A stretch of DNA of 64,000 nt from Candidatus Methanimicrococcus odontotermitis (GTDB lineage: Archaea; Halobacteriota; Methanosarcinia; Methanosarcinales; Methanosarcinaceae), in assembly GCA_031286065.1 (NCBI GenBank), contig JAITUZ010000033.1:35801-99800 (forward strand). Direction: 5' to 3'. Made by a program: the position numbers and the translations under genes. Shown here one piece after another: positions 52,598-62,705 of this stretch; the stretch's first letter is position 1, and each line of letters opens with the position of its first letter. The notes below the pieces were generated by a model that had not been told where the DNA came from, did not search any database, and saw nothing but the letters and a program-made list of their open reading frames with translations.

Positions 52598-54214
52598 TCA
52601 CCGTTTCCGCAAAATCTCATCCACTCTTAAAATGTTCACGACCGTTTCTGTCGCGGCGACCAGCGCGTATTTTTTGACGGTCGCGCAATCGTAAACCTCG
52701 GGCGCATTGCCGATAACGTGCCGGGAAAGATCCAATCGGGCGTCAATACCGTCTTCTTGCATAGAAGACAAATCAATCATGGCATCCGTCACATCCATAC
52801 CGATATTCGACGCGAGTGTTTTGGCAAGGCTTTCAACAGCGTCCGCGAATGCGGTAATGACCGGCTGCTCTTTGCCGTCGGCGGTATTCGCGTAGATCCG
52901 AAGCGCGCGGGAGAGGAAATATTCCGTTCCGCCGGCGCCGGTCACGACAAACGGATTTTTGACCAGCAAGGCGGCGTTGTTAAGAGCGTCATCCGCGGCT
53001 TCTTCGATTTTTCCGAGACCGTATTTCATAGGCTCGCGAATCAAAACAGTTATGACCGGCCGGTTATCGGCTTTCATGAAAGCGAATGTTTCATAACGCT
53101 TTTTAACAACGCGGATGTCATCGGCGGTGCCGAGGGAACGGTTCATATCTTCCGCGCTGTCATTAATTTTCATAAATTCGGCACCGGTCGCTGTTGAAAT
53201 ATATTCCATGTCTTTAAGTTTCAGCCGTTTATAAACGAGGATCTTTTGTCTTGCCAAAGCCTCTTCTATATGGAAATCCATATCTCCTTCACAAAAAACA
53301 AGAGTGGCGCCGCTTTCTATGATTTTTTCAGCGTAGGCGCAAGCGGCCGCTTTTCGGGCGTTTTTGAATTCAAAAACGGTTTGGGGGTCATCAATGCGGA
53401 CAGAATGCTGCGGATTGACATAACCGCTTTCCGGCTTCACGTCATTTCGGAGCAGCAAAACCGCCGGATTTTGAAGATATTTCGGCATATCGTCTCGCGC
53501 CGGCGTTTCATCCAGGATGATGCCGGAAAAAGAAATGATTTCAGGGGCACCGGCTTTTTTCAATATTTTGACATTCTTTTCCAAATCCAAAAATGACCGG
53601 CCTGTCTGAGCGTCCAATTCCAAAACCGCCTGAAGCATCGCTTCTGACAATCTGTCCGCCTGTTCTTCCAAAATGCCTTTGCTGAAAGCGGCGGATTTGA
53701 CGGCAGAAAGTATCATCGCGTCATTCGCTTCTTCGGCAACGAATTCCGTCATCTCGTACGCTTTACCCATCGCCGCTTCATACCCGCGGGCAATGACTGA
53801 CGGATGGATCTTTTTGCGGAGCAGCGGCAGCGCATTCTTCAGGAGACTGCACGCCAGCAAAAGAGCCGTTTTTGTTCCGTCGCCGCAGGCTTTGTCCATG
53901 GACTGACCCAGCCGCTTCAGAGAAACGGCGACCGGATGAAGAAGATCGATTTCTTTGAGAATCGTTTTGCCGTCGCTTGTCATATAAACATCGCCGGCCG
54001 GGCCGTAAATGAGTTTATTCATGCCGCAGGGGCCAAAAGAGGATGCCAGCATTTCACGGATATCCGTTACCATTGTCTCAATATGAAACAGCAGCTGATC
54101 ATCTTCAACCGAGCCATCGACAGCAACGCGTTCTCTGATTCGGCGAACAAGTTCGTCCGTCTCCTCTGTCATTGAATTCCTGCCCGGCATCGGGCGTATC
54201 ATAGGCGCAGACAT
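52598..54214 (-). CDS. Divergent group II chaperonin (thermosome/TCP-1-like)
   Basis: SSFGPCGMNKLIYGPAGDVYMTSDGKTILKEIDLLHPVA; KACGDGTKTALLLACSLL; no Gly/Met-rich C-terminal tail. Confidence 0.85.
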   Translation of the reverse strand: MSAPMIRPMPGRNSMTEETDELVRRIRERVAVDGSVEDDQLLFHIETMVTDIREMLASSFGPCGMNKLIYGPAGDVYMTSDGKTILKEIDLLHPVAVSLKRLGQSMDKACGDGTKTALLLACSLLKNALPLLRKKIHPSVIARGYEAAMGKAYEMTEFVAEEANDAMILSAVKSAAFSKGILEEQADRLSEAMLQAVLELDAQTGRSFLDLEKNVKILKKAGAPEIISFSGIILDETPARDDMPKYLQNPAVLLLRNDVKPESGYVNPQHSVRIDDPQTVFEFKNARKAAACAYAEKIIESGATLVFCEGDMDFHIEEALARQKILVYKRLKLKDMEYISTATGAEFMKINDSAEDMNRSLGTADDIRVVKKRYETFAFMKADNRPVITVLIREPMKYGLGKIEEAADDALNNAALLVKNPFVVTGAGGTEYFLSRALRIYANTADGKEQPVITAFADAVESLAKTLASNIGMDVTDAMIDLSSMQEDGIDARLDLSRHVIGNAPEVYDCATVKKYALVAATETVVNILRVDEILRKR

Positions 54215-54219
54215 ATCCG

Positions 54220-56196
54220 TTACTTCCCTTTCCCTGTCTTTTTTATTTTCGTCATGATTTCTCGAGGCGTTCCGACACCGATTCCGAACAATTTGATTTC
54301 CAGCGGCGCGGCCGTTGAAAAGCCGGCCTGAATATCTTCCCGCTTAATTTCGATTTTGACGGCGGATCGGCGCAAGCCGTACTTTTCCATATGCGCGTAA
54401 ATCAATTCACGGATTTTGTCTTCACTCTTTAAAACAGCTTCCTCACAGGATTCATATTCATACCGGCCGGTATCGCCAAATGCGATGTAAGACAAACTTC
54501 CGAGAGTTTTTGGGCGGATGAGAATATTTGTCCGGAAAATAACATCGCCGACAAGCGCGCCGACTGCGTTTCCGACATCATAAAAATCCGGCAGAACGAC
54601 TTTTGCGTCCAAAAGCGCGCTGAACTCATCCCTGTAAGAGAGGACCGGCGCGCCGATAAGAACGATCGGCATCATGATTTTGAATTTGGAGAACGGAGAA
54701 TTCAAAACCAAATGGCTGACATCCTCCGGCCTTAAATACGGCGAAAAGAAATAAATCAGATCCGCCGCCATCTTTTCAGAAACCGAAAGCCGGACGCGCC
54801 GGCAGAATTCTTCGGGAGAGAAATCCAAATAATCCGCAAGGATCTTCGCGCCGATTTGAGCCGCTTCAACATTCCAATTGACATATGTGCCGAGAACATG
54901 CAAAGCGTCCGTTGGCGTAAATCCGATTTGGGAAACGCACCGTTTCAAAATCAGCGAATCCAGGGCCTTTGCAAACATCAGCGGATGGTCCCCCAGCTTT
55001 TCGGAAATATCATAAATGCAAGAAGGCGTTTCATGAACATCGCTGACAGCGTTTAAGACGGTTTGCTCATAAGGCGACAAGGAAACGCCGAATAAATGGG
55101 AAGACGGCGTTTTTGAAAAAAAGGCGGTCCCTTGAATCACTTGGTCCAAAATCCGTTCGGACGGAATGTCCATCGTCTTCATTTTTTCAATCAAACCGGG
55201 AGATTCGACCGCCGCCAATGAAAGCGGAATCACGCGGTGAGGGCCGAGATGAAGTCCCCGGCAGACCCAAACGTGACTGTCGCCGCCGAGCGCGGACGTG
55301 TTCATTTGTATGGCGCGGACCATCGTCTTCCAGCCGCCGACAGTCGCGCCGGTATCGCTGATCTCGGGGATTCCGTCAACGATCATGGAAATATCCGTGC
55401 TGGTGCCGCCGACATCAATTGTCACGCACGTTCTGTCGCCTGTTAAGTATGAAGCGCCGACCAAACTGGCGGCAGGACCCGAAAAGATAGATTCGACCGG
55501 ACGCAGAAGAGCTTCTTCAATGTTCACCAAAGAGCCGTCGCATTTCATGATCATTAAATCAGAATGAATTTTTTTGTCTTCCATGACGGAAAGAACAGAA
55601 CGGACAAAACGGTTCGTGACCGGAATCAATTGCGCGTTTAAAACCGCTGTCAATGTCCTTTCATAAACGCCGAGAGAACGCGACAATTCATGCCCGCAGA
55701 CAACCGGCAAATCACTCATTTCGGCGATTTTTTCTTTGATCAAAAGTTCATGTTCGGGGTTTCGAACGCTGAAAAAAGAAGAAACCGCATAAGACGCGAC
55801 CGAGTTCTTCGTGCCGCTGACAAACGCCTGAAGCGCTTCAAAATCTTTCAGCGGATCATCCAGCTCATTGCCGTCAGCGTCGTGACCGCCGCGGATTTCA
55901 AGGACATCTGAAATCGGCAAATTTCCGGAGATTGAATAGCCGATCAGGATCAATCCGCAGGGATACCCTTTTCCTTCAAGCGTCGTATTGGTCGCAAGCG
56001 TTGTTGAAACGGACGTAAATTTAATTTCCTTGAAATAAGACTCAGGCAAGCCTTCAATTGACTTTGTAATTCCGAGAACCAAGTCGGAATGTGTTGTCAG
56101 CGCTTTGTTTTTTTCAATAATTTCACCGGTCTCAAGGTCCATCAAAACAGTGTCGGTATACGTGCCGCCGGTGTCAATTCCTAATCCGAGTTTCAC
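54220..56196 (-). CDS. Hydantoinase/oxoprolinase (HyuA)-family protein
   Basis: LGIDTGGTYTDTVLMD; VTIDVGGTSTDISMIVDG; SALGGDSHVWV. Confidence 0.9.
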   Translation of the reverse strand: MKLGLGIDTGGTYTDTVLMDLETGEIIEKNKALTTHSDLVLGITKSIEGLPESYFKEIKFTSVSTTLATNTTLEGKGYPCGLILIGYSISGNLPISDVLEIRGGHDADGNELDDPLKDFEALQAFVSGTKNSVASYAVSSFFSVRNPEHELLIKEKIAEMSDLPVVCGHELSRSLGVYERTLTAVLNAQLIPVTNRFVRSVLSVMEDKKIHSDLMIMKCDGSLVNIEEALLRPVESIFSGPAASLVGASYLTGDRTCVTIDVGGTSTDISMIVDGIPEISDTGATVGGWKTMVRAIQMNTSALGGDSHVWVCRGLHLGPHRVIPLSLAAVESPGLIEKMKTMDIPSERILDQVIQGTAFFSKTPSSHLFGVSLSPYEQTVLNAVSDVHETPSCIYDISEKLGDHPLMFAKALDSLILKRCVSQIGFTPTDALHVLGTYVNWNVEAAQIGAKILADYLDFSPEEFCRRVRLSVSEKMAADLIYFFSPYLRPEDVSHLVLNSPFSKFKIMMPIVLIGAPVLSYRDEFSALLDAKVVLPDFYDVGNAVGALVGDVIFRTNILIRPKTLGSLSYIAFGDTGRYEYESCEEAVLKSEDKIRELIYAHMEKYGLRRSAVKIEIKREDIQAGFSTAAPLEIKLFGIGVGTPREIMTKIKKTGKGK

Positions 56197-56621
56197 TTGT
56201 GCCCCTCTCGCTTATTATTTATAATTATTAAGATGAGTATAATAATTATTTCTTCTTCCTGTTTTTGCAGTTTTTTGTTCCTCAAAATGACAGATGTTTT
56301 TGAAGTCTCTTATCCTATCCTCCAAACTGATTTTTCAGATATGCCGATCAAAAACAGCCGAAAAAAAAGTATCAAATACCTTTTTTCGGCTTGAAACGGA
56401 GGCAAAGGAATTCAAAAATATTTTTCCGATAAAAAGCCTTAATGTATCAGAAACAAAAGCCGCCGACAAAATCACGCAGGGCGCAGCAGAGGCGGAATGC
56501 TTGAGATCGGTGTCGGGCAGCTTTTGTTCGTTGAGTTTTACATGTTTTGGGGGGAGTCAGGCTTTTTTCGGCAAGGTGGTTAATTCCTTTTTTTGTTTTT
56601 GATCATAACAGCTTTTTAGAA

Positions 56622-58538
56622 TCAGCCGATGATTTTTGCGTATCTGTCTTCACCGATTTCTTTAACAGTGTCAACCATTGTTTTCACGGCCAACAAAGAT
56701 CCTTCCGGCGGCACTTCACATCCGGTAGACATGAAATACTTGGATTGACGGCCGCTGTCTTTGAGTGTCTGCAAGACGCCGTCCATTAATTTGGATGTGT
56801 CATTGCGGATGTTGTTGAATGTTGCTTCATCGTTGTTCATGAATTGAACAGGATCAACTTCGCCCATCATGCAGCAGATGTCAGAGTATTCCGGAATCAA
56901 GTCGGCGTAGTTCTTGGATCCTTTTTCTCTGTTCTTTTCATAGTAAGCGTAGCTGTACATCGCGGTTCCGAACTTACGGATTTGGATATCGAAGTGAACG
57001 GCGTCGGCGCAGCTGTGAATGATATAGGGCGCGTTGTATTTCTTAAAGATCGGGATCTGCCGATCATAGACGTATTTGCCGTCAAATTCCCAGTACTGGT
57101 CTGCGCTCATAATCACATTGTTGGACCAAAGGTTATCGACACAAATCGCGTCCGCCGCGCCTTCATCAAAGAACGCGGTGGAAATATCGTCAATGAAGTC
57201 CGTAATCGCGTCCAATGCTTTGTGAACGTCTCTCGGATTCGTGTTCATATCGTGAAGAACACGGTCTGCGCCCATCGCTTGCGTCAAAGTCAGCAACGGA
57301 CCTTCATGGAACGCGACAAACGGCGCGTCGAGTTCTTCTTTATGAAGTTTTTCCATTGTTAATTTGGCGGCTTGGATGTGGTTGTAAATGCGCGTTCCTT
57401 TCTTGATTTCGGGAATGCGGATATCTTCGTAGTCCGTGAGGTGTCCTGTCGCCGACGGCGTGTCTTCTTCGGGTATCGTGATGCCGGCGCCGACATCAGT
57501 CGAGGTGATGGACAAGTCCGTTAAACCGACAAAAGTGTCCACGTCTAAATACTTGACAGCGGCTTCGGCCGAAGCTGCGAATTTCTCCGGCACGGTCGCG
57601 TATTCTTTGTACGTGCAGGGAACGAATTTTCTGGAAATGCCGCAAGCGAGCGGATAAACCGGAAGTCTGTCGACTTTCTTGTCGCCCAGAGCTGCGAAAA
57701 CACGCTCTTTGTGAGACATTTTTGAAACGCCTTTCGTTCCGACTTTGTTGTATTCTTCGATAACTTTCTTGGCAGTTTCTAATGTGACGTTTCCTGCCGT
57801 GGTCGACGCGGCTTTCTTTTTGAGGACGGCGTCTTTGTATTTTGTCTTTGTAACGCTCAATTTGGCGTCGTTCCAGCGCTCTTCGGGCGGGCTGAGCTTA
57901 GAGGTGCGCTCTCTCGCGAAAGCAACCGCGTTTGCCGCGTCTTTTGCGGTTCCGTCAGCGCCGATTGTTTGAGCGTATTTCGGAGAAACCGGCGCGCCGC
58001 CGACCATAAATACAAGCGAGTCGCGGTAACCGTTTTCAAGAAGCATTTCTGAGATTTTGTCCATGCCGGTCATGGTTGTCGTCATTAAAGCGCTGACAGA
58101 CAAAAGATCGGCTTTGTTTTCTTTTGCGGCTGTGATGAACTTTTCAAGCGGAACATCATTGCCGAGATCAATCATTGTAAATCCGGCGGCGGCCATCATC
58201 GTTTTGACCAAGTTTTTGCCGATGTCATGAACATCGCCTTCAATCGTTCCGATAATGCCGGTAGTCGGGCGGCTGGATAAATCCGCTTTGATGTGCGGTG
58301 TTAAAATATCCATTCCTTCATAAAGAGCGGACGAGGCAATCATTAAATGCGGAACGAAAACTTCGCCGCGTTCATATTTATCGCCCATGATCGCCATACC
58401 TTTTGCGAGACCTTCGACAATGGCTTCCTGAGGGTCGAGACCTTCGGCAAGCGCTTTTTGAGCGTATTCGACAGCTTCGTCATCATCCCCTGAAATGACA
58501 GCGTCAGCGAGTGCTTTTAAAATTTCTTCTTTTGACAT
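56622..58538 (-). CDS. Corrinoid protein-methyltransferase fusion, Mts (MtsD/F/H)-like methylthiol:CoM methyltransferase
   Basis: N-terminal corrinoid domain GTIEGDVHDIGKNLVKTMMAAAGF; C-terminal UroD/MtbA-like domain with IIHSCADAVHFDI and STGCEVPPEGSL Zn-ligand-like motifs. Confidence 0.9.
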   Translation of the reverse strand: MSKEEILKALADAVISGDDDEAVEYAQKALAEGLDPQEAIVEGLAKGMAIMGDKYERGEVFVPHLMIASSALYEGMDILTPHIKADLSSRPTTGIIGTIEGDVHDIGKNLVKTMMAAAGFTMIDLGNDVPLEKFITAAKENKADLLSVSALMTTTMTGMDKISEMLLENGYRDSLVFMVGGAPVSPKYAQTIGADGTAKDAANAVAFARERTSKLSPPEERWNDAKLSVTKTKYKDAVLKKKAASTTAGNVTLETAKKVIEEYNKVGTKGVSKMSHKERVFAALGDKKVDRLPVYPLACGISRKFVPCTYKEYATVPEKFAASAEAAVKYLDVDTFVGLTDLSITSTDVGAGITIPEEDTPSATGHLTDYEDIRIPEIKKGTRIYNHIQAAKLTMEKLHKEELDAPFVAFHEGPLLTLTQAMGADRVLHDMNTNPRDVHKALDAITDFIDDISTAFFDEGAADAICVDNLWSNNVIMSADQYWEFDGKYVYDRQIPIFKKYNAPYIIHSCADAVHFDIQIRKFGTAMYSYAYYEKNREKGSKNYADLIPEYSDICCMMGEVDPVQFMNNDEATFNNIRNDTSKLMDGVLQTLKDSGRQSKYFMSTGCEVPPEGSLLAVKTMVDTVKEIGEDRYAKIIG

Positions 58539-59024
58539 AATCGTACACCATACAGTTTACACACACGGTCTTTGGGGAAAAAGACCATAGAAAACCCCAA
58601 TCATCAGTTCGTTTGACACGTTAAATCGTGTACAAATATAAGAAGGAGGCGTGAATATATAACATAAACTTGATGATAAAATCAATAACGATAACCACGT
58701 TTTTTGACCGAATTTTATCATTCGGGGTGATTTTATTTATACCATTAATATATACAACGGCATTGTAATATTGACAGCCGCTTAGATGAACAGCGTTTGT
58801 TATGTAAACTGCCAACAGAGCAAAAAATCCGGCGATTCCGATCGGTAAAAAGACTGAATATAAAACTAATTTAATAACCGGAAAACAAAAAAAAGAATAA
58901 CAAAAAGAAAGAAATTATTTTTATGATTCGGCACGTATTTCATATTCAGCCTGTATTTCATATTCGGGATAGACTTCATTGACACTCTCCGATAATCATT
59001 TTGACGCAAAGTCCAAAAAACGGC

Positions 59025-59813
59025 TTAAAAGTCCTCGCCGCTGATTTTTACCGCTTTTTCCAAATAATAATTAAAGAGCGTTTCCCCCCATGAAAGGGAA
59101 GACGGCGCAAAACTCATCAGGCAGTGATTGTGATAGATGCCGCTGTTGCTGAACAAAGACACCGAAAAGAAATGGTCTGTAATCACGGCGGAAGCAATCT
59201 CAATCAGTTCTTCATAGACGTACAGGCGAAAATTCGGGCTTTGGAGATATTTTAAAAGAAGCTCCCCGTAATCCGTTTTGAATCTTTCGAACGCTGACGG
59301 CGGAAGAATCAAATCGATCTCAGCACCGTTTTGAATCAGATTTGTATAAACGGATTGATAAACCGGACTGAAAAAAGAAGAAATCTCACGGATTTTTTCG
59401 GATTTCAGCAGATTTTCTTCAAATTTCAGCGGCAGCTCATAGAGGCGGCTCAGTTCCGGCTCCTCCAAAACGCAGCTCTGCAAGTCGCCGATGCGGGATA
59501 AAAGAGCGGCAGGAAACGCCGGTTTGTGTTCCATCCAATATTTCTGATTTGACGAATAGGTCTCAAGAGTCGCCAGCAACGGAATCATTTTTCCGGAAAT
59601 CACTTCGCCCGGAATCGTCAGTGAATAGACGCCGTTGTCAAAACGCACCAGTCCTTGGTCCATCAATATTTTGATTTGAGTCATTATCGCGCTGGTCGTG
59701 ACATTGAGTTCGGTTTTGATTTGATCAATTGTCATCGGTCCGTCCAGCAAATAAATCATCAGATTTTTCCGCTTCTCGGACAGAAAAAGCGTGCCGATCA
59801 GTTCGGTCGTCAT
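59025..59813 (-). CDS. Winged-HTH regulator of the Msr/DUF1724 type
   Basis: LFLSEKRKNLMIYLLDGPMTIDQIKTELNVTTSAIMTQIKILMDQGLVRFDNGVYSLT; overlaps the upstream kinase by ATGA. Confidence 0.88.
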   Translation of the reverse strand: MTTELIGTLFLSEKRKNLMIYLLDGPMTIDQIKTELNVTTSAIMTQIKILMDQGLVRFDNGVYSLTIPGEVISGKMIPLLATLETYSSNQKYWMEHKPAFPAALLSRIGDLQSCVLEEPELSRLYELPLKFEENLLKSEKIREISSFFSPVYQSVYTNLIQNGAEIDLILPPSAFERFKTDYGELLLKYLQSPNFRLYVYEELIEIASAVITDHFFSVSLFSNSGIYHNHCLMSFAPSSLSWGETLFNYYLEKAVKISGEDF

Positions 59814-61510
59814 TGCTGCCGCTCCTTCGTCTTTTGTTCTTCAGTTTGATTCAGAATCGGGAGTTTTACAATGAAAACGGAACCGCTCTCCTGATTTTTT
59901 TCACCCCGTATGTCTCCGCCGTGTTTATGAATTATAATTTTAGTGACGTATAAGCCGGATTCGGCGCCTTCCAGCCTGTTGGCGTGAAAATGGCCGGAGC
60001 CGACAAAAGCGATGCTTTGGAATAAATAAGGCAGAGACGCTTCATCCAAGTCCGGTCCGGAGTCTGAAATCCTCACTTCGAAAAAATCATTTTTGAGTGT
60101 TCCTGTCAAACCGATTTTCCCGCCGGACGGAGAATTCAGGCAGGCGTTTTCAATCAAAGTCGTGAAGACGACTTCCAAACTTTCGGAATCTCCCAAAACG
60201 CTCGGGAACTCTTCAGGCATTTCGACAATCGCAGAGACGTTTTTATCCCGAAGAAGCAGAACCGTATTGAGCAGGACGTGTTCAAAAAGACCGCGGAAGT
60301 CGATTTTTTTAAAAATCTCATATCGGACATTGCTGCCGCTCATGCTTAAAAAAAACATCGAATCCGTCAGATGCTTTATCCGTTTCGCAAGCAAAAGACC
60401 TTCTTCGATGGCTGTCTGCTGCCGGTCGTAAGACATGAGAAAAACTTCGTTTTCCATAACGCGCCGATACTGGGCAGAAGATGAAACCGCTGAATCCGCG
60501 TCATTTTCGATATCCGTTAAAAATTCTTGCGGAATTAAAGACATCGATCTCAATTTCGCGTAATGATCGGCGAGTTCGGCGGAGCGTTCTTTTAAGGATT
60601 CTTCCAGCCTTTTTTTCTGAATGACTTCCCAAAGACCCTGCATTAAAAGCATCAGGTTGAAAATATCATTGGCGTCATATTCATCTTCTTTGTTGCCGAC
60701 TCCGATAATGATAACAATTCGGCCGCCGTCAAAAATCGGAACATGCATATAACTGGACAAGGTGACGTGGCCTTTGGGGAAACCCTTTTTCAGAGACGAC
60801 GGAGATTGATAATTATTAATGATCATGGGTTTGCGCTGGCGGATGGCTTCGCCCCATAATCCAGTCCTGTGAACGGGATAAACATGCGGCCGGCTTTGTT
60901 CATCAATCGAACATTCCCGAACGGAACTTTTGGACCAGGAATGCATAATCAATGTGGTTTCATCCGGCGTGGGAAAAGCGATGTAGCCGACTTTACTTTT
61001 TGTCAAAAGGACGGCTTCTTCGCGCGCGTAATCAATGATCTCCTGGAAAGAATAGCCGCCCATGCGTTTGAGTTTCAGTAAAACTTCCTGGCGCGCGAGA
61101 TTTAACGCGGTCTCTTCTTCGGCTTTTTTGCGGTCCGTGACATCAAAAAGCAAGCCTTGGTAGTGCAAAACTTGTCCGTTTTCATTTCGAATGACGAAGG
61201 TTCTCTGTTCGACCCAGCGGATCGAACCGAATTTTGTATAAAGCCGATACGTCAGCGTGAATCCGAAAGTATCCGCCTATGAACAATAATCCGCGAATTG
61301 AGTACGGATTTTTTCCAAATCGTCCCGATAGATAATATTTTCAAAATCATAATTGTAATCGCTGAATTCTTCGGGAGGATAGCCGAACTGAATAATATTG
61401 CTGGAAACGTATTCAACGGGAAGACCGGGACGCGCGCCGAATTTAAAAACGACGATCGGGCTCATATTGATGATAAATTCCAGTTCTTTTTGCGTATTTA
61501 ACCACTTCAT
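59810..61510 (-). CDS. PAS-GAF sensor histidine kinase (MsmS-like) with in-frame TAG at 61277-61279 (candidate pyrrolysine)
   Basis: 61277..61510 and 59810..61168 are in the same frame; joined PAS: ...IIYRDDLEKIRTQFADYCS-TAG-ADTFGFTLTYRLYTKFGSIRWVEQRTFVIRNENGQVLHYQGLLFDVTDRKKAEEE; GAF; HATPase_c-like IENACLNSPSGGKI...ISDSGPDL...ESGLYVTKIIIHKHGGDI. Confidence 0.88.
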
Positions 61511-61734
61511 TTCCGCGCACCTTCACACTGCGACTTAAAACCCTAATCCTTCAAACGTGTTCAATCAAACATTCAAATCAATATTAATCAAACAAATTTA
61601 ATAATAGAGTTTAATCCGTTTAAAAATTTCTGTTCGCGGGAAAAATAAAAAAGATTGATTTTCAGACACAGCTGTCAAAAGCTCTCTTTTTTTCATTATT
61701 TATTGGCGTTCCGCCGTGATTCTTTTTGATTTCT

Positions 61735-61856
61735 TGCAGCTGATTCCTGCAAGGCAGGAAATAATAAATGAAGTCATAAAATAATAAACGCCCGATAAGG
61801 CATAATAAATTTCAGAAACCGGCTTTTTTGATTATTGAACATATGAATCACCATTC
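61735..61856 (-). pseudogene. Internal-deletion remnant of a membrane-protein gene (start region joined to 3' end)
   Basis: 61735-61823 duplicates 61882-61972; 61824-61856 duplicates the start region at 62630-62657 (MFNNQK vs MLNNQK). Confidence 0.75.
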
Positions 61857-62645
61857 CTTTTCAATAATTTTCTTAAAATGTTTGCAGATGATTCCGGCAA
61901 GACATGAAATAATAAATGAAGACATAAAATAACAAACGCCCGGGAAGGCATAATAAATTTCAGGAATCGGCTCAGAACTGTCTGTAGGAAACGCAAATAG
62001 TAACATCAGCAGAATTCCGACGATTGAACAGAACATTACCAAAAATGGCGTCCATGCGACGTTACGCAAACTGATTCGAACATTTCTGTAAATGGCGTAA
62101 TAGCCCGCGCACAATCCGAAAAGAACCGACGGGAAGACGATGGATTGAAAAATTCTGAAGTTCAGTTCCAATGACTCAAAATATTGTTTTATTATTTCAA
62201 AATCTTTTAAAATCCAGGCGGTGAAAAAAACAATTGTCATTGCTGTTAAAAATAGAACAATATTACGGCTTCCGCTTTCTTTATTCTTGAGCAGGGCGGC
62301 ATACGTATAAAACAATGAAGCGAACGATAAAACAATCAGAAGGAGGGACAACATATTTTCTTCAAACGTATACGTTGATGCTTTTTCCTTATTTCTCAAA
62401 AAAAAACCCAAAACTGCAATGTTTGATAAAAATCCGATGCCGTATAAGAAAGTTTCAATTTCCATGTTTAATTTATTTCTTAAAACTGAAAAAAAGAGGA
62501 TATTCGGCAATAATACAATCAAAACAAAAATTATACTGAGAAAAAGAGAATAACCACTATACAGCCACAAATATATGCACAGTAACATCGGACCGGATAA
62601 AATCAAACTTTCAATCAAAAGCAATATTTTTTGATTATTGAGCAT
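61848..62645 (-). CDS. Polytopic membrane protein related to the 'FIECC' family (divergent copy 5)
   Basis: LLLIESLILSGPMLLCIY...RNKLNMEIETFLYGIGFLSN...VRISLRNVAWTPFL; sits directly downstream of a PLC-like gene. Confidence 0.75.
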   Translation of the reverse strand: MLNNQKILLLIESLILSGPMLLCIYLWLYSGYSLFLSIIFVLIVLLPNILFFSVLRNKLNMEIETFLYGIGFLSNIAVLGFFLRNKEKASTYTFEENMLSLLLIVLSFASLFYTYAALLKNKESGSRNIVLFLTAMTIVFFTAWILKDFEIIKQYFESLELNFRIFQSIVFPSVLFGLCAGYYAIYRNVRISLRNVAWTPFLVMFCSIVGILLMLLFAFPTDSSEPIPEIYYAFPGVCYFMSSFIISCLAGIICKHFKKIIEKEW

Positions 62646-62705
62646 ATGGAATCACCAGACTGAAAATCAAAAAAGAGGTACATTAACCTCATTATTAATT
62701 TTTCA

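Noticed and set aside
58621-58815. 64-aa ORF upstream of the mts-like gene
   Set aside because: No convincing start context or conserved motif visible; treated as leader sequence.
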